Source: Thunnus maccoyii (lineage: Eukaryota; Chordata; Actinopteri; Scombriformes; Scombridae). Taken from it: DNA of 64,000 nt. Below, piece after piece: positions 21,101-33,600 of this stretch. A program made the translations under genes and the position numbers. Positions within the stretch are counted from its first letter, which is position 1; every line of letters begins with the position of its first letter. The stretch covers positions 3,572,574-3,636,573 of the forward strand of contig NC_056537.1 in assembly GCF_910596095.1 (NCBI RefSeq), read 5' to 3'. Below the pieces are notes generated by a model. That model did not search any database. It saw only the letters and a list, made by a program, of their open reading frames with translations, and was not told the DNA's origin.

Positions 21101-24100
21101 CAGGCTCAAGACAGAGTTACAGAGTTGTGGCTAAAGTACATCAGGCACCGATGGGACATGTCACATAAACAGGGAGGAGCAGGGTTGGGTTTTTTTTTTT
21201 TTTTTTTTTTTTTTTAAACCTCCTACGCCAACTGCATCTTTGTTGCGTGCCAGCTGTGTTTTCTGAGGAGATTTCAAGTAGGATACTTTGGAAAATAAAG
21301 CATTTGCCACTTAAACTATTACAAAAATAAGACCTGTCTGCATGTGTACTGTAAATATAATTTCATATGTGCTTTCAGCTGTGTTTGATCCTTTCCTTAT
21401 TGCCTATTAACATAATGTAAACAAGTTGAACGAGCATTGCCAAATTTGAAATGCAAAAGACAAAGTTATGATTATGAAGGGTATGGAAGCGTAGGCTATA
21501 TTAACTGGTACTAGATTAATTAACTAGATCATTTTAATTACAGGATCATGGATCATAGACCGGCCGTGTAAAAATAGAGATGAGCGTGCGATGCTCATGC
21601 GGGTGGGCGCAGCTCCCGTGATGAGTGTGGCAGCTTCAGTTATAATGGACGTGTTCTGCTGTGGTAGACGTGTCGTGCCGCGTCCCTGCTTGATGGCAGT
21701 TAAGAGTGGAAGGGAACGACTGAAACAGCTTTTTACCTTAAGTATTGTAATATAGAGGCATTTGCGGGGACAACAATACAGCTGACTACTATGTCACTCA
21801 CCTGTCCACGCTGCTCGCTGACATCAGCCTCTTTGGCATCAACATCTTTGAGACATCTGGGGATGAAATACCTTAACACACAAAGACAGGAAGTCAGACA
21901 GACAGACAGATGTACCAGAGACTCACACACACACACACTTTTAGTCATTTAGTGTGATCCACAAGATTTAAATTAAAACTGTATTGTTAAGTTCTGACAG
22001 ATAAGACACACTGGGGCTTTTGAAGGCGCTGAACTCTCAAATTGTGTTTGAAAGTTTTGTAGCAGGGTTTAATAAGTTTTCCCCACAGATTGGTTTGTCA
22101 CAGCGCCGCTGTGTAGAGCAGCTGATGATTGGCTGCTGTGGCTGAGTTTAGCCTTCAAATCATGATTGTGTCTTTGGAGTTTGGTCTGATGTTTTTAAGT
22201 CCAGGTGAAGTTTCAGGACTTGTTCCTGTCCTGTGATTGGTTGAAAGAATACAAACTGTGGTGTCTTGACCGAGTTTTCTGAATGAACAACAGGATGAAA
22301 CAAACAGATGTAACTCTGATGTCATGACAGAATAAACAGACATTAAACAGCTGTGACATCATCATACCGTCTCCATGGCGGACTCCTCTGACTATTGCGC
22401 TGGTTGTCGGTGGGGCCAGGGTCTGAGGTTTGGGTTTGGCCTTCAGTCCACTCTGCAGACGGGCTGAGGCAGTGGCAGGGATGGAGGCGGTCCTCTCCAA
22501 AACTCTTTTGGAAGACGTGGGCTGGAGGGGTGTGGCCTCAGTTCTCTTCAGTGGTGTAGACAACTTCCTGGCCTGGGTGGACAGCGAGCGGCGGCCAGTG
22601 GTGGAAGACACAGCCTCTGCAGCAGCACAGACATTAGAGCGGTGCTGCCTGTTTTGATTGGCAGGTTTGCTGATGCTGCTGGGGGCGGGGACAGTGTAGC
22701 TGCTCAGACTAGTAGAGGAGTTTGGTTTACCTGCAAGGAGACATAACACCTGTAGTGCTGCATATTCTAATTGGACAACCCAAACAGGAAGTAGTTAGCA
22801 TTTAGTTAGACGGTGACAGTTAGCTGGGCAGTTAACTATTAGCTGGTTAGTTTATTGTTTGCCAGTTAGCTGTTAGTATTTAAATTAGCAGTTAACTGGT
22901 GGATGTTTAGTTAAGTTATCAGGGATCTGTTGCTTGCTGTGTACTTAGTGATCATTTTCAGATGTTTTCACCAACATCTTTTATTTGTTCACAGTATACA
23001 AGATGATGAATTGTTGTGGTTGATGTCCCGCACACGGCCCACTGACTATTAGCAGTTAGCTGGTAGAAGAATATTTAGCTGTTAGCAGTTAGCTTACCTG
23101 TAGCGGGGGACAGAGACAGGCTGGAGTTGAAGCTCGACACTGAGGATGAGGACGAGGACGTGTTCTTCCTCTCTGTCACTCTCCTTCTCTGAAGGGGCGG
23201 AGCTTTCACACCTGATGGGTTCCTCACACTCTGACAGGAAAAAAAAAAAATCAGCAGTTATTTACACACCATGTCAGGATTTCTATAATAATAATAATAA
23301 TAATCTACATCAGTGGTTCTCAACCTTTTTTTACTTGTGGATCCTTAAAATGAAACAGTGTGTACTTGTGATCCTTCACAACAAGAACTGAGCAGTTCAA
23401 ATCAATATTATCATAATCAGTTTGTACACTTGTGTGATAGAGAACAGGTGTACTACCTTGGTGGGTGGAGCCAATGTGCGTTTTCCCAGCAGGCTGGAGT
23501 TCAGGGAGGAGTCGCTGATATCAGAGGCCACGCTTGTCGAATCGGACAGAAGATCCTCATATGACTCCGCTCTACTGGAGGAACAAGAGTTTGGACTCCT
23601 TCTCCAACCTGCCGCCACCTGCGACAGGAAACCGACAGATAACATCAATACCTGATTAATCTATTAACACAGTGGTTGCCAAACTGGGGGTCGGGAACCC
23701 TGCAGTGGGTCACCTAAAGGTCCACTTTGGTCCACTGTTTCCACCACATCTGAGGAACCAGGTAGATCATACAAATTAGATCCATGAGGAATTAAAAAAA
23801 TGATGGCAGTGTTAAATGAGTTGGATGTGATGAAAAGGAGAAATGCGGTGCATGAAATAAAAATAAAAAAAAAAAGCGTTAATAAAATTTTTCTGTCACA
23901 TAGATGTAACCTAAGAATTTACTATGAGATAGCCAAAGCTAGCTAGCCACGTGGAGTCACGAAAGTCTTGTAAACTGAGGCGGGTGTGCATATAGAGCAT
24001 GTCAAAGCTTATTGGACATGCAAAAACAAAAATGTGAAACCCTGTCATTATTTTTGGTGTTTTATAGACTCAATGTTTCACCTGTGAATTGAAAAGGATT

Positions 24101-26591
24101 CAATATGAAACAAAAATCATACTTTGCTCGGTGGTTGCAGTCTGTTTTTCTCCACTCTGTTCTTGTTGGCTGAACAGGAAGTCGAAGGGGCAGCTGGTTT
24201 ACTCGGCAGCACAACACCAACGCCCTGCGCGGTGTTTCCTTTCAACGCTGTCCTGGGCTTAGCCTTGACCATGACCACAGGGCTGGAGGTGCTGAGTCTA
24301 GTGGTGGAAGCAGGGCGGGTGGATGCAGCTGCGTTGGTAGCTGGGTGGGTGGATGCAGCTGCTTTGGTGGCAGGGTGGGTGGATGCAGCTGCTTTGGTGG
24401 CAGGGCGGGTGGACGCAGCTGCTTTGGTGGCAGGGCTGTTGGATGCAGCTGCGTTGGTGGCAGATGGAGTGGATGAAGCTGCGGTAGTGGCAGGGCAGAT
24501 GGATGAAGCTGCATTGCTGATGGGACGGGTGGATGCAGCTGCGTTGGATGCAGCTGCTTTAGTGGCAGGGCGGGTGGATGCAGCTGCTTTGGTGGCAGGG
24601 CGGGTGGATGAAGCTGCGTTGGTGGCAGGGCTGTTGGATGCAGCTGCGTTGGTTACAGGGCGGTTGGATGCAGCTGCTTTGGTGGCAGATGGAGTGGATG
24701 AAGCTGCAGTGGTGGCAGGGCAGATGGATGAAGCTGCATTGCTGATGGAGCGGGTGGATGCAGCTGCGTTGGATGCAGCTGCTTTAGTAGTGGCAGGGCG
24801 GGTGGATGCAGCTGCTTTGGTGGCAGGGCGGGTGAATGAAGCTGCATTGGTAGCGGGGCGGTTGGATGCAGCTGTGTTGGTTACAGGGCGGTTGGATGCA
24901 GCTGCGTTGGTGGCAGGGCGGGTGGATGAAGCTGCGTTAGTTGCAGGGCGTGTGGATTCAGCTGTGTTGGTGGCAGGGGGGGTGCAGACTCCTCTCTGGT
25001 GCTGTTTGACGTGCCGCAGGTGCTTCATGGGACTCTCCTGCACACAGGAAGTCTGGCATTTGACGGGACTGAGTGAATTGGCTGGCTGACCAATCACACC
25101 CAGTTCAGCCTCAGTGTCCTGGACAAACTGCTCTCTGTCAGTTGTAGCATCGCTGGTCATGTTGGCTATCTCGTCATCAACGCCATGTGGCTGGCTTGGC
25201 TTGCTGCTCTGCAGGAGGTTGGCCAGTCTGTGAGCTTCCTCACACATGGCCTCCAGCTGATCTCCAGTCAGCGGGCTCCAGCTCACCCGCATGCCATCAC
25301 CTCCGTCCTTCAGCCGAGATGCCATGTTAACAGCGACGCACCTCTCCATATGGCTGACCTGATCCACAAACACCTCATCTTCATCACCTTTGGAGCTACA
25401 GAGAGAGACGACATCACACTGACACCTTGATGGAGAGGAACACAAACAGCTTACAGCAGTGATTATTGAGAACGGACACTCCCACCTGCAAACATTTACA
25501 GATTTGCAAATGTATTTTGTGAATGAACACTTTCACATTTCAGTTTTTTAATAATATATGTGTTAAACCAAACTATAAGATGAGAGTAGTGGGTTCATTT
25601 CTCATCTTGTTTCATCGTGTGGTCTCACATTCAGTTCTTCCATTTGATGCAGTACCACAAGTTTACCAGGAGATGTCACCCTTTGACTGTTTGAATCAAT
25701 GAATTGTTTTCCATCAAGCCCTATATATAAAATGGTGTAAGAAAAAGAATACATCTGGTATATGCAAAATCTCTATCTTTAATTCACTACATTTTACAAT
25801 CCTTTTAATTTTCATTAATAGACATTTCCATATATGCTCAATGAGAATATTAACTGTAAATTTCTACCTCTCAGGCTGCATCAAGCTCAACCGGTAAACA
25901 GACACATACACACACGTACCAATTCAACCTTGCACACTATATCGTTTTATTTATTTTACACTGTAATCCTTCTTGCATTTATGCTACCTTATCACCAAAG
26001 CCCAGGAAAACACAATTTAATGTCATCACATGTAGCATTTGAAGAGAAAAGCATAAATGTAACTGTGGTGACATGACAATAAAGGTCCATGTATCCTAAA
26101 GTAATAACTGATGCCAACTCATCTGGATTTTGGCACCTGAACACCCTGTTTTACAGAGACTTAGAGATTCCCAGTGGAACTTTTACCCTCTGGCAGTGGT
26201 GGAAGAACTACTCAGTTCCTTTACTTGAGTAAAAGTACCAATACAGCAATGTAAAAATACTCAATTTCAAGTAAAAGTCCTATGTGCATGAAAATCCTAC
26301 TTAAATAAAAGTATATAAGTATTAGCAGCAAAGAAGTACGAAGTAGAAGTAAGCTACTTCTGTGGTTTACACTGGTAAACAGAAACTGTGCAGGTGTCCT
26401 ACCTGGCAGGTGACAGAGACACATTGAAATCAAACTTTTCATCGGGCAGAAACATCACATCTGTTCAGAGACACAAGCATGATACGTTTTCTCAGCATTA
26501 AACAGTTTAACAACACACATGGACATGGTGTCAACAGTGCATAAATGGGGTCAGTGAGCGTTAACTTGCCGCTGTTAGCTCGACAGTCCAT
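18140..26591 (-). CDS. gtse1: G2 and S-phase expressed protein 1
   Basis: Coding exons: 26570-26591, 26403-26460, 24123-25395, 23457-23618, 23098-23230, 22368-22730, 21802-21856, 20850-21056, 20452-20683, 19332-19448 and 18140-18229; 2712 nt, 903 aa. GTSE1 is a microtubule plus-end and spindle protein that also binds p53. Family signatures: LPDEKFDFNVSLSP (12-25), DEVFVDQVSHMERC, VSWSPLTGDQLEAMCEEAH, and the C-terminus QLIDLSSPLIKWSPEDKKEN. Visible short motifs: an SxIP-type EB1-binding motif SAIP (721-724), clathrin-box-like LLFDL, LIDL (853-856) and LIDL (876-879), and a KEN degron (892-894). Residues 160-390 are a decapeptide repeat that makes the protein longer than the mammalian one (about 740 aa). 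The first coding exon uses a GC donor; the only nearby GT would frameshift. A 5' noncoding exon lies near 27551-27600. Confidence 0.96.
20452..20683 (-). other. gtse1: GTSE1 acidic/proline-rich exon 10
   Basis: This 78-codon exon encodes EEEEPPAAPPSTSPQPDHSE and ends with NLIELKTTEESESNSKTQE. It carries an extra clathrin-box-like LIEL (818-821). Sequence conservation here is expected to be low, so the exon limits rest on the splice sites and phase. Confidence 0.85.
21190..21216. repeat. Poly-T run (GTSE1 intron)
   Basis: A homopolymer of about 27 T on the plus strand, poly-A in the GTSE1 transcript. It may be the tail of a retroposed sequence, but no SINE body was recognised. Confidence 0.8.
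23672..24010 (+). mobile_element. hAT-like repeat fragment in GTSE1 intron 4
   Basis: Begins CAGTGGTTGCCAAACTGGGG, a variant of the CAGTGGTTCCCAA terminus of non-autonomous hAT elements in vertebrates. A shorter relative (CAGTGGTTCTCAACC) lies at 23315-23390 and another at 28176. Right ends are not defined. Confidence 0.55.
24301..24990 (-). repeat. gtse1: Coding minisatellite in GTSE1 exon 4 (30-bp unit)
   Basis: About 23 tandem units of 30 bp, in frame, encode variants of the decapeptide PATNAAASTR (PATKAAASTH, PVTNAAASNS and others). Two longer blocks containing SNAAASTR and SICPATTAASSTP recur, so the array has its own higher-order repeat. There is no stop or frameshift in the array, which implies the reading frame is maintained. 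The opposite strand is also open by chance for 321 codons. Confidence 0.95.
26194..26350 (+). mobile_element. hAT-like MITE copy (GTSE1 intron 3)
   Basis: Starts CAGTGGTGGAAGAACTACTC, then the GTAAAAGTACCAATACAGCA segment typical of the family, and stops short of a full element. It lies some 50 bp downstream of the GTSE1 exon at 26403-26460. Confidence 0.7.
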
Positions 26592-26779
26592 CCCGCTGCT
26601 GTTGGTTCTCCTCTGGGTGGCAGATTGATCCGGATCACACCTGCAGCGGTACATTCAGCTCTGACATTAAACTATTACAACGATATTTCAGGTTGCCACT
26701 CTGACAAACAGCTGACAGATAGAATTTAAATACAAACTTCAACTTTCAGGCTCACTTTGACGTTAGCCTGCTTGTCCGT

Positions 26780-27428
26780 TAATTTAGCTAAATCCAGGCG
26801 ACGCTGAAGTTAGCTTCTGATTCAACGTTAAAGGGAAAGTTCAAGGAAGACATGAATAATGTTATTTTGCGGCTGAAACTCCGATTTTTCACCACTTACA
26901 CTTGTGAAAAAGTGTTAGACATCGTAACAAAGCCCTTAACACTGTCTAAACCCACTTTCAGGCTTGAGAAGCCTTTACTTTGCTTATGAGAACTGAAAAG
27001 GGGCGATTTCACCGCTTTCCCCCCCCATTCAGACCACTTTAGACCAGGTCTAGATCAAAAACAACTATACTTAGAATTGTCAAATCTTAATGATACTGAT
27101 GATAATGATAATCTAGTCCAGATTTGAAAATCCTAAATTTAGTGGTTTTTCATCTGGACCTGGTCTACTCTAATGTGGTCTGGATGGAAAAATATCAGTG
27201 AAATCGCCCTATGTTATGTTCTCGTAAGAAAAATAAAGCTTTCACATGTCTGAAAGTGGGTTTAAACAGCGATAAGACTTTTGCAGAGATGGATAACACT
27301 TTTTTTTTACAAGTGCAACGTTAAGTGGTGAAAAAACGGAGATTCAACCGCTAAATATTATTGAATTTATTCAACTCAACTCTGAATCCGAAGCTAACTT
27401 CAGCGTCGTTAAATCCAGCTAATTAAAT
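26780..27428. repeat. Foldback element in GTSE1 intron 1
   Basis: The left part (26780-about 27060) and the right part (about 27110-27428) are imperfect reverse complements. For example GACGCTGAAGTTAGCTTC at about 26800 faces GAAGCTAACTTCAGCGTC at about 27390, and CACCACTTA faces TAAGTGGTG. The loop is AT-rich. No coding capacity. It is a different family from the 12575 repeat. Confidence 0.75.
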
Positions 27429-27550
27429 CAAACGGTGACTCATTCGAGCTTTTAATATGAAGTCTGCTTCATTCAGATACTCGTACAAAGTTCACAGTTT
27501 GACAAAAATTCAAAACTACAAACCTCAAGTTTCTCTGAAAACTCACAAAC

Positions 27551-27600
27551 CTTTGCTGCTCCGCATTCAAAACGGCGACACGAAAACACACGAACAATTA
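27551..27600 (-). promoter_or_regulatory. gtse1: GTSE1 noncoding first exon and core promoter
   Basis: The minus strand shows a likely 5' noncoding exon ending CAGCAAAG before GTTTGTGAG (donor at 27550). Just upstream is TTTGAA (27566-27571), which fits the CHR element of G2/M genes. A perfect E-box TCACGTGA lies at 27620-27627. The CHR assignment is an inference from the motif and from known late-cell-cycle expression of GTSE1. Confidence 0.5.
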
Positions 27601-27656
27601 AAACCTGCTGCGCTGCTGGTCACGTGAGACAGACGCGCTCAGCCATTAGTTTAAAG

Positions 27657-27718
27657 GTGTTCCTAATATTTTGTCCACTTCAGGTAAGTTAATGAGGTGG
27701 ACAAAATATTAGGAACAC
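27657..27718. repeat. Perfect 22-bp inverted repeat
   Basis: GTGTTCCTAATATTTTGTCC plus AC (27657-27678) is exactly complementary to 27697-27718, with an 18-nt loop. It lies less than 100 bp upstream of the inferred GTSE1 first exon. Probably the end of a small transposon. Confidence 0.85.
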
Positions 27719-28175
27719 TTTTCAATATCCAATACACCACCACCACCTACTACCACCTTAAAGTCGGATTATCACCTTTCTGACAATGTCAACAAAAACT
27801 GAAAATGTATGCATTAGATTGCAAAGGTGTTCCAATTAAGTGCTCATTGATTGTTAGTATGGTAATTTTAATTACTGTACACATTACATTTTTGGATTAT
27901 TTCAGTTTAAAGTTCACCATACTACTTATGTTGCCATTAAGCTTAACAGTATTAGGTAGGTTATATTTTTTCCATAGGAATAATTCCACATTATTATTTT
28001 GGACTTTTGCAGAATGAAGTTAATTATTTTATAATACTGATTCATCATCATTTAAAGCACTTGAACTATTATTTTATTTCTCAAACATCAGTGTGTAAGC
28101 AGCATGTTACTGTTGTAGCTGCTGGAGGTGGAGCTAGTTTCAACTACTCTATGTACAGTTAGCTAGTTTAGTCCA

Positions 28176-28590
28176 GTGGTTCCCAACCTAGGGGTTGGGC
28201 CCCTCCAAAGGGTCAGCAGATAAATCTGAGGGATCGTGAGATGATTAATGGGAGAGGAAAGAAGAAAAAAAGTTCTGATGCACAAATCTGTTTCAGTTTT
28301 TCTCTAATCTTTAATTGTTGGTGAAATATTGGATCATTTGATCATTTATTGAAATGAAAACATGTGAGAAGTTTAGAGGGAAAAATAAACACATGGTGGA
28401 GCTGTTAACAACTCATAGACATCTGAAATGTGACCCTGACTACACACTGCTTTTTGTAAGACGTCAAAAGCCAAAAAGGTTGGTAGGTAGGTCTTTAACA
28501 ATGAGTTGTATTTTAAAAGCTTGTTATATTATCCATTGTGTCAAATCTTCATCTGAAAAGTAACTAAAGTTGTCAAATAAACTTAGTTAC
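28176..28590 (+). mobile_element. hAT-like non-autonomous element
   Basis: Starts CAGTGGTTCCCAACCTAGGG. The distal half (28450-28580) matches the repeat at 182-305 (GCCAAAAAGGTTGG...TTATATTATCCATTGTGTCA). This could be two fused fragments rather than one element. Confidence 0.55.
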
Positions 28591-29582
28591 TTTACACTAT
28601 TTACATTTCTCAGCTAATGTTCATTCAGGTATCTAAAATAAAAGAACTGATTTGGTTGCTGAGTAAACACTTTGTATCTCCAGTTTTGGGATTTTCTATT
28701 TCTTTCAGAAAAAAATTAAAAGTAATTGCTTTTTGATTTTTATTACTTTCAGTAAAAAGTGAAGTAAAGATTTTCAATTAATTTTCAATTTAAATGCTGA
28801 ATGTCTGCAATGTTTGTGATGTTCAATAAAAAATAAAAAGATTTCTGAGAATGGGGTAGCTGAATTTCAGAGAGGATAGACTACAGCAAACTAAAACAAT
28901 AGTTCAGGAGTAAAATTATTCCCCAAAGAAGAGAATAAACAATTCATGCGACTCCTGTTTGAGCCAAGCCTCGCCCCGCCTTGCCAGGATGCCCCGGGAC
29001 ATAAATCAATTTCACCTCAAGAGCTCAAGAAATAGATTTATTTAGAACAATAACACTTTATTGAGCAATAAATTTCCCCGAAGGTGCTCTTAAAATCCCT
29101 CCATGATATTTAGCGTTCACTTAAAATATAAATTATTTAGCTTTAATTCCAAACAGAAACATCGTTTTATCGCCTTTATCCATTAACTAACCGCCTCGTC
29201 GAGAGGTCCAAAGATTAAAATCAAACGCGACGTTTCGTTGTCTACGGAAGCCCGAGCAGTCAAAACTAAACGAGCGAGCAAACAGAAAGCAAACAAGAAC
29301 GTCTGATGTCATGTCTCCAGAACTGTTCAGCTACGAGTAATTCATTTTATGTAAACAGGTTAACCCCGTAGGGTCCGTTAGTTTTACTTTCCTCCGATAA
29401 CCTGCTGGGCTAACTCCGCCCTGCTGCTCCTGTTTGCCTGCTGTCAGAATGTGATCCATCTTACCGCTCCTGCGGTGGTTAACGGTTATACAGCGTTTAA
29501 CAAAGTGTAGCTACAGTATCAGTTTGGCTATGATCTTTGGAATGATTTCAGGACATTATAAGCTGCTGTGAGCCGTCAGAAG

Positions 29583-30571
29583 ATGTCCGGCAGCGGCGGC
29601 TTCAGCTGGACCGTGGTTGTCCTCACCTGTCAGCATAAAGACAGCGTTTACTCCTTCCAGAGAGGTGAGGATCATCTGCTGCTTTACGATCTTTGAACTT
29701 TATCCTCTGCAGTTACACTGCGTGGCCTGTTGGTGGCGCTGATGGTGGTCAGACCCTCAGATCCTATGGGTCAGACACACATTTAATGTTTGTTAACGTT
29801 GTTTAGCAACTAAACCATTAAAGGATAATTTGACAAATTTTCTCATTTGTGTCTTAAAACAACAGTCAGGTGTCCATATGAACAGTGAAAGAGGTTTTCC
29901 TCGCTATAATCATTCCTGCTGTTATACTGGCTATTAAAAGATCCTTCAAATGTGCTTTCAATGTCAGTGATGGAGGCCAAAATCCACAGTGTGTCCACAC
30001 AGTCATTTTATGCAAAAATGCATTTAAAAGTTGATGTGAAACTTATATGAGGCTTCAGCAGTCTGAGTTAGTCATATCAAGTGGATATCTGACACATTTA
30101 CAGTCTTTTTAGCATCAAATTCCCTCTTTGTGTTTCCTCGGACAGTGTTTCCCTGTTGAGCTGCAGGTGGAAGGATAGTAACAAAAAGAGGAACTTTGGC
30201 ACTAAAAAGACTAACGTTGAAAGATATCTACTTGATTTGACCCATTTGGACGCTGAAGCTTCTTATTAGCTTCAGATAAACTTTTAAATACATTTTCACA
30301 CAGATGTGGATTTTGTCCCCTATCGCTTACATTGTAAGTGCATTATGAAGGGATCTTCTAATGGTCAGTACGAACAAGAGGAATGATTACAGCAAGAAAA
30401 ACATGTTTCAGTGTTCATATGGGCACCTGACTGTTGTTTTAAGACAGACTTGACAAATTGTGAACCTTCCCCTCAAGGCTCAAACTGTCAAAACTGATGC
30501 AGATCTTTGTTGTAGGTACGATCTAAACCACTGTGATGCCTTACCCTGAACAACCCCAACATGTTTTTAAA

Positions 30572-30648
<77 letters not shown>

Positions 30649-33600
30649 CAGAACTGGAGTTGCGGCAGCAGCGTGGCTCTCTGTCTCAGGATGCGTTGGT
30701 TTTAACGGTGCAGGACCGCCAGGAGCCGGTGGGCAGCGGCGGGGCAACGCTCAACGCTCTGCTGGTCGCTGCAGAACACCTGAGTAGCAGAGCTGGACAC
30801 ACTGTGAGTCATACTGGGAATATACTGCTCAGAATTACTGGTCCAATTGGTTACACTGAGATACTGGTTACACTACTTCAGACTGGTCCTACTGGTACGC
30901 AGATTAAGTATTAACATTGGAGCCTTCTATCAGTAATATCAGTATCAGCAGAGGTAGAAGAAGAACTCAGATCCTTTACTTTAAGTCCCCCTCCACTCAA
31001 AAAAATGTCTTTAATCTTGTTCCTACAGTTGGATGTTTGGGCTTCACTGTGCAGAATTATGTATGTGCAGAGTTTGACACTGGAAGGCTGTTTTCATGTT
31101 CATCTGATGAAAGTTAAAACTTTCTCTTTGCTCACTGAAAATCAGATTTTTAGGGGTCGATCTATGAGCATGATTTGTGACATCACAGCTAATTTGGAAG
31201 CCAATTCTGGTCCAATATTCAACTTTCACAGTTTTCAGCTTTTGGATTTTTCTCTAATCTTTGACTTTTGGTGAAATATTGGATCATGACACCCACAAAT
31301 ACATTGGTGAATTCCCTTGGTAAGTAATGTGGCCTCAAGGTGATCCACAGCAGTTCCAGTTCAAAGTTGCATATATTGTCTCTGATCGCAAATTTACAGC
31401 ACCAGCTGTCTTTAATACAGAGACAGATCCCTCCACCCTTTTTACCAAAGTATTCATCTCTAACATGGGAGAACACATCAATTTGTATTTAAGTGTCAGG
31501 CACATCGTTGTGAAACCATGTTTCCGTAAGAACCAACAAGCAAGACTCACAAAACTTGAAGTTGGCTCCAACATGTGTACGCAGTTCACATAAATGAGAT
31601 TCAAAAGTATTTATTGAGATTAGTTTTAGCAAAGACTCAGACTCCATGGCCAATACTGAAGCAGACCTTGCACTGCACTTCTTAGACCCAGGTATACCTG
31701 CTTGCATGTCTAGTTTCGATTTCAGATCTTAATTCTCAAGTAACTAGTGACTATAGCTGTCAAATAAATAGAGATGAGTAAAAAGTACAGCATTTGCCTC
31801 TGAAATGTGGTGGATTAGAATTATAAAGTAGTAGAAAATGGAAATACCTCAAAATTGTACTGAATCAGAGACCTGAATCCTCAACAAAATGAAAATAAAG
31901 TTAATTCACTAAGCAACCACTGATAGTTATTCACACTGATATTAACACAGACAATATTCCTAAATCTTGTCGTATAATGTCTTGTTAATTGATTATAGGG
32001 TCCCTGCATTTTGACTGAAGAAGTATTATTTCCTGTATTGTTTCCTTCAGGTGGTGACAGCTGACGTCCTAGATGATGCTCACATCCTCATCCTCCACAC
32101 AGTGCGTACAGCTGCTGCTGTCACATTTTGTTTTGTAGATGTTTTTTGTTTTTCAGATCAGACAACAGTTTTTCTTCCTGCAGGGTCGTGATTTCCCCTG
32201 GAGCTCCTGCAGCAGAGCCTTCTGCTGGCTGCCTCAAGAGAAACACGACCAGAAAGTCCAGGCTCCGGTCTGCTGTCTGGACCTGCTGCTGGACTGCCTC
32301 AGTAACCAGGTTGAGATGCTTTTTATTTGTTGAACAAATCTTACACAGAATATTCGACACTTTACATTGTAGCTATGAAATCAAACCACATACATAATGA
32401 AATGATGAAAACATAGAAACAATCTACATTTTCGGTTGCACAGATGACTGCTTGCATCCTGCTGCTGCTTCTGGTTTGATTCCGGAGATTGAGCTTTGAA
32501 ATTGTGTTGACATGAGTACCACAAAGTTGTATGTTAGAGCCACTGCTGTTTACTGTGAACCACTGAGCAAACTGTTGGTTCTCTCTCTTTGACTTATGCA
32601 GATTTGTCCTGGTTCTCCTCCTGGTGTTTGGGTCTGCAGCACCGACATGATCCTCAACATACCTCCTGACTTTGGTTAGTGTGCGGTCAGCTAATTCTAA
32701 CTGTGCCATTGCATACAATTATACAGTTATAGTACTCTAACTGTACCACTGCATACAGTTATACAGTTATAGTACTCTAACTGTAACACTGCATACAGTT
32801 ATACAGTTGTAGTATTCTAACTGTAATACTGCATACAATTATACAGTTATAGTATTCTAACTGTACCACTGCATACAATTATACAGTTATAGTACTCTAA
32901 CTGAACCACTGCATACAATTATACAGTTATAGTATTCTAACTGTACCACTGCATACAATTATACAGTTATAGTACTCTAACTGAACCACTGCATACAATT
33001 ATACAGTTATAGTATTCTAACTGTACCACTGCATACAATTATACAGTTATAGTATTCTAACTGTACCACTGCATACAATTATACAGTTATAGTATTCTAA
33101 CTGTACCACTGCATACAATTATACAATTATAGTACTCTAACTGTACCACTGCATACAGTTATACAGTTGTAGTATTCTAACTGTAACACTGCATACAGTT
33201 ATACAGTTATAGTATTCTAACTGTACCACTGCATACAATTATACAATTATAGTACTCTAACTGTACCACTGCATACAGTTATACAGTTGTAGTATTCTAA
33301 CTGTAACACTGCATACAGTTATACAGTTATAGTACTCTAACTGTACCACTGCATACAATTATACAGTTATAGTACTCTAACTGTACCACTGCATACAATT
33401 ATACAATTATAGTACTCTAACTGTACCACTGCATACAGTTATACAGTTATAGTATTCTAACTGTACCACTGCATACAGTTATACAGTTATAGTACTCTAA
33501 CTGTACCACTGCATACAATTATATATTTATAGTATTGTAACTGTACCGCTGCATACAGTTATACAGTTATAGTATTCTAACTGTACCACTGCATACAATT

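Larger units (their letters stand above)
27601..29582. promoter_or_regulatory. Divergent intergenic region between GTSE1 and FCSK
   Basis: About 2 kb. It contains a short perfect hairpin (27657-27718), a hAT-like repeat (28176-28590) and, from about 28960 to 29582, a relatively CpG-rich stretch without a TATA box next to the FCSK start. The two genes are transcribed away from each other, but they seem too far apart for one shared core promoter. Confidence 0.55.

Noticed and set aside
24124-25089. Plus-strand frame of 321 codons, Val/Ala/Asp-rich
   Set aside because: It is the exact antisense of the GTSE1 minisatellite. Its length comes from the 30-bp periodicity keeping all copies in one frame.
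30533-30914. Frames with poly-Val-Cys or poly-Thr-His
   Set aside because: Products of translating the GT microsatellite. Only the frame entering exon 2 at 30652 is real, and only from the splice acceptor on.
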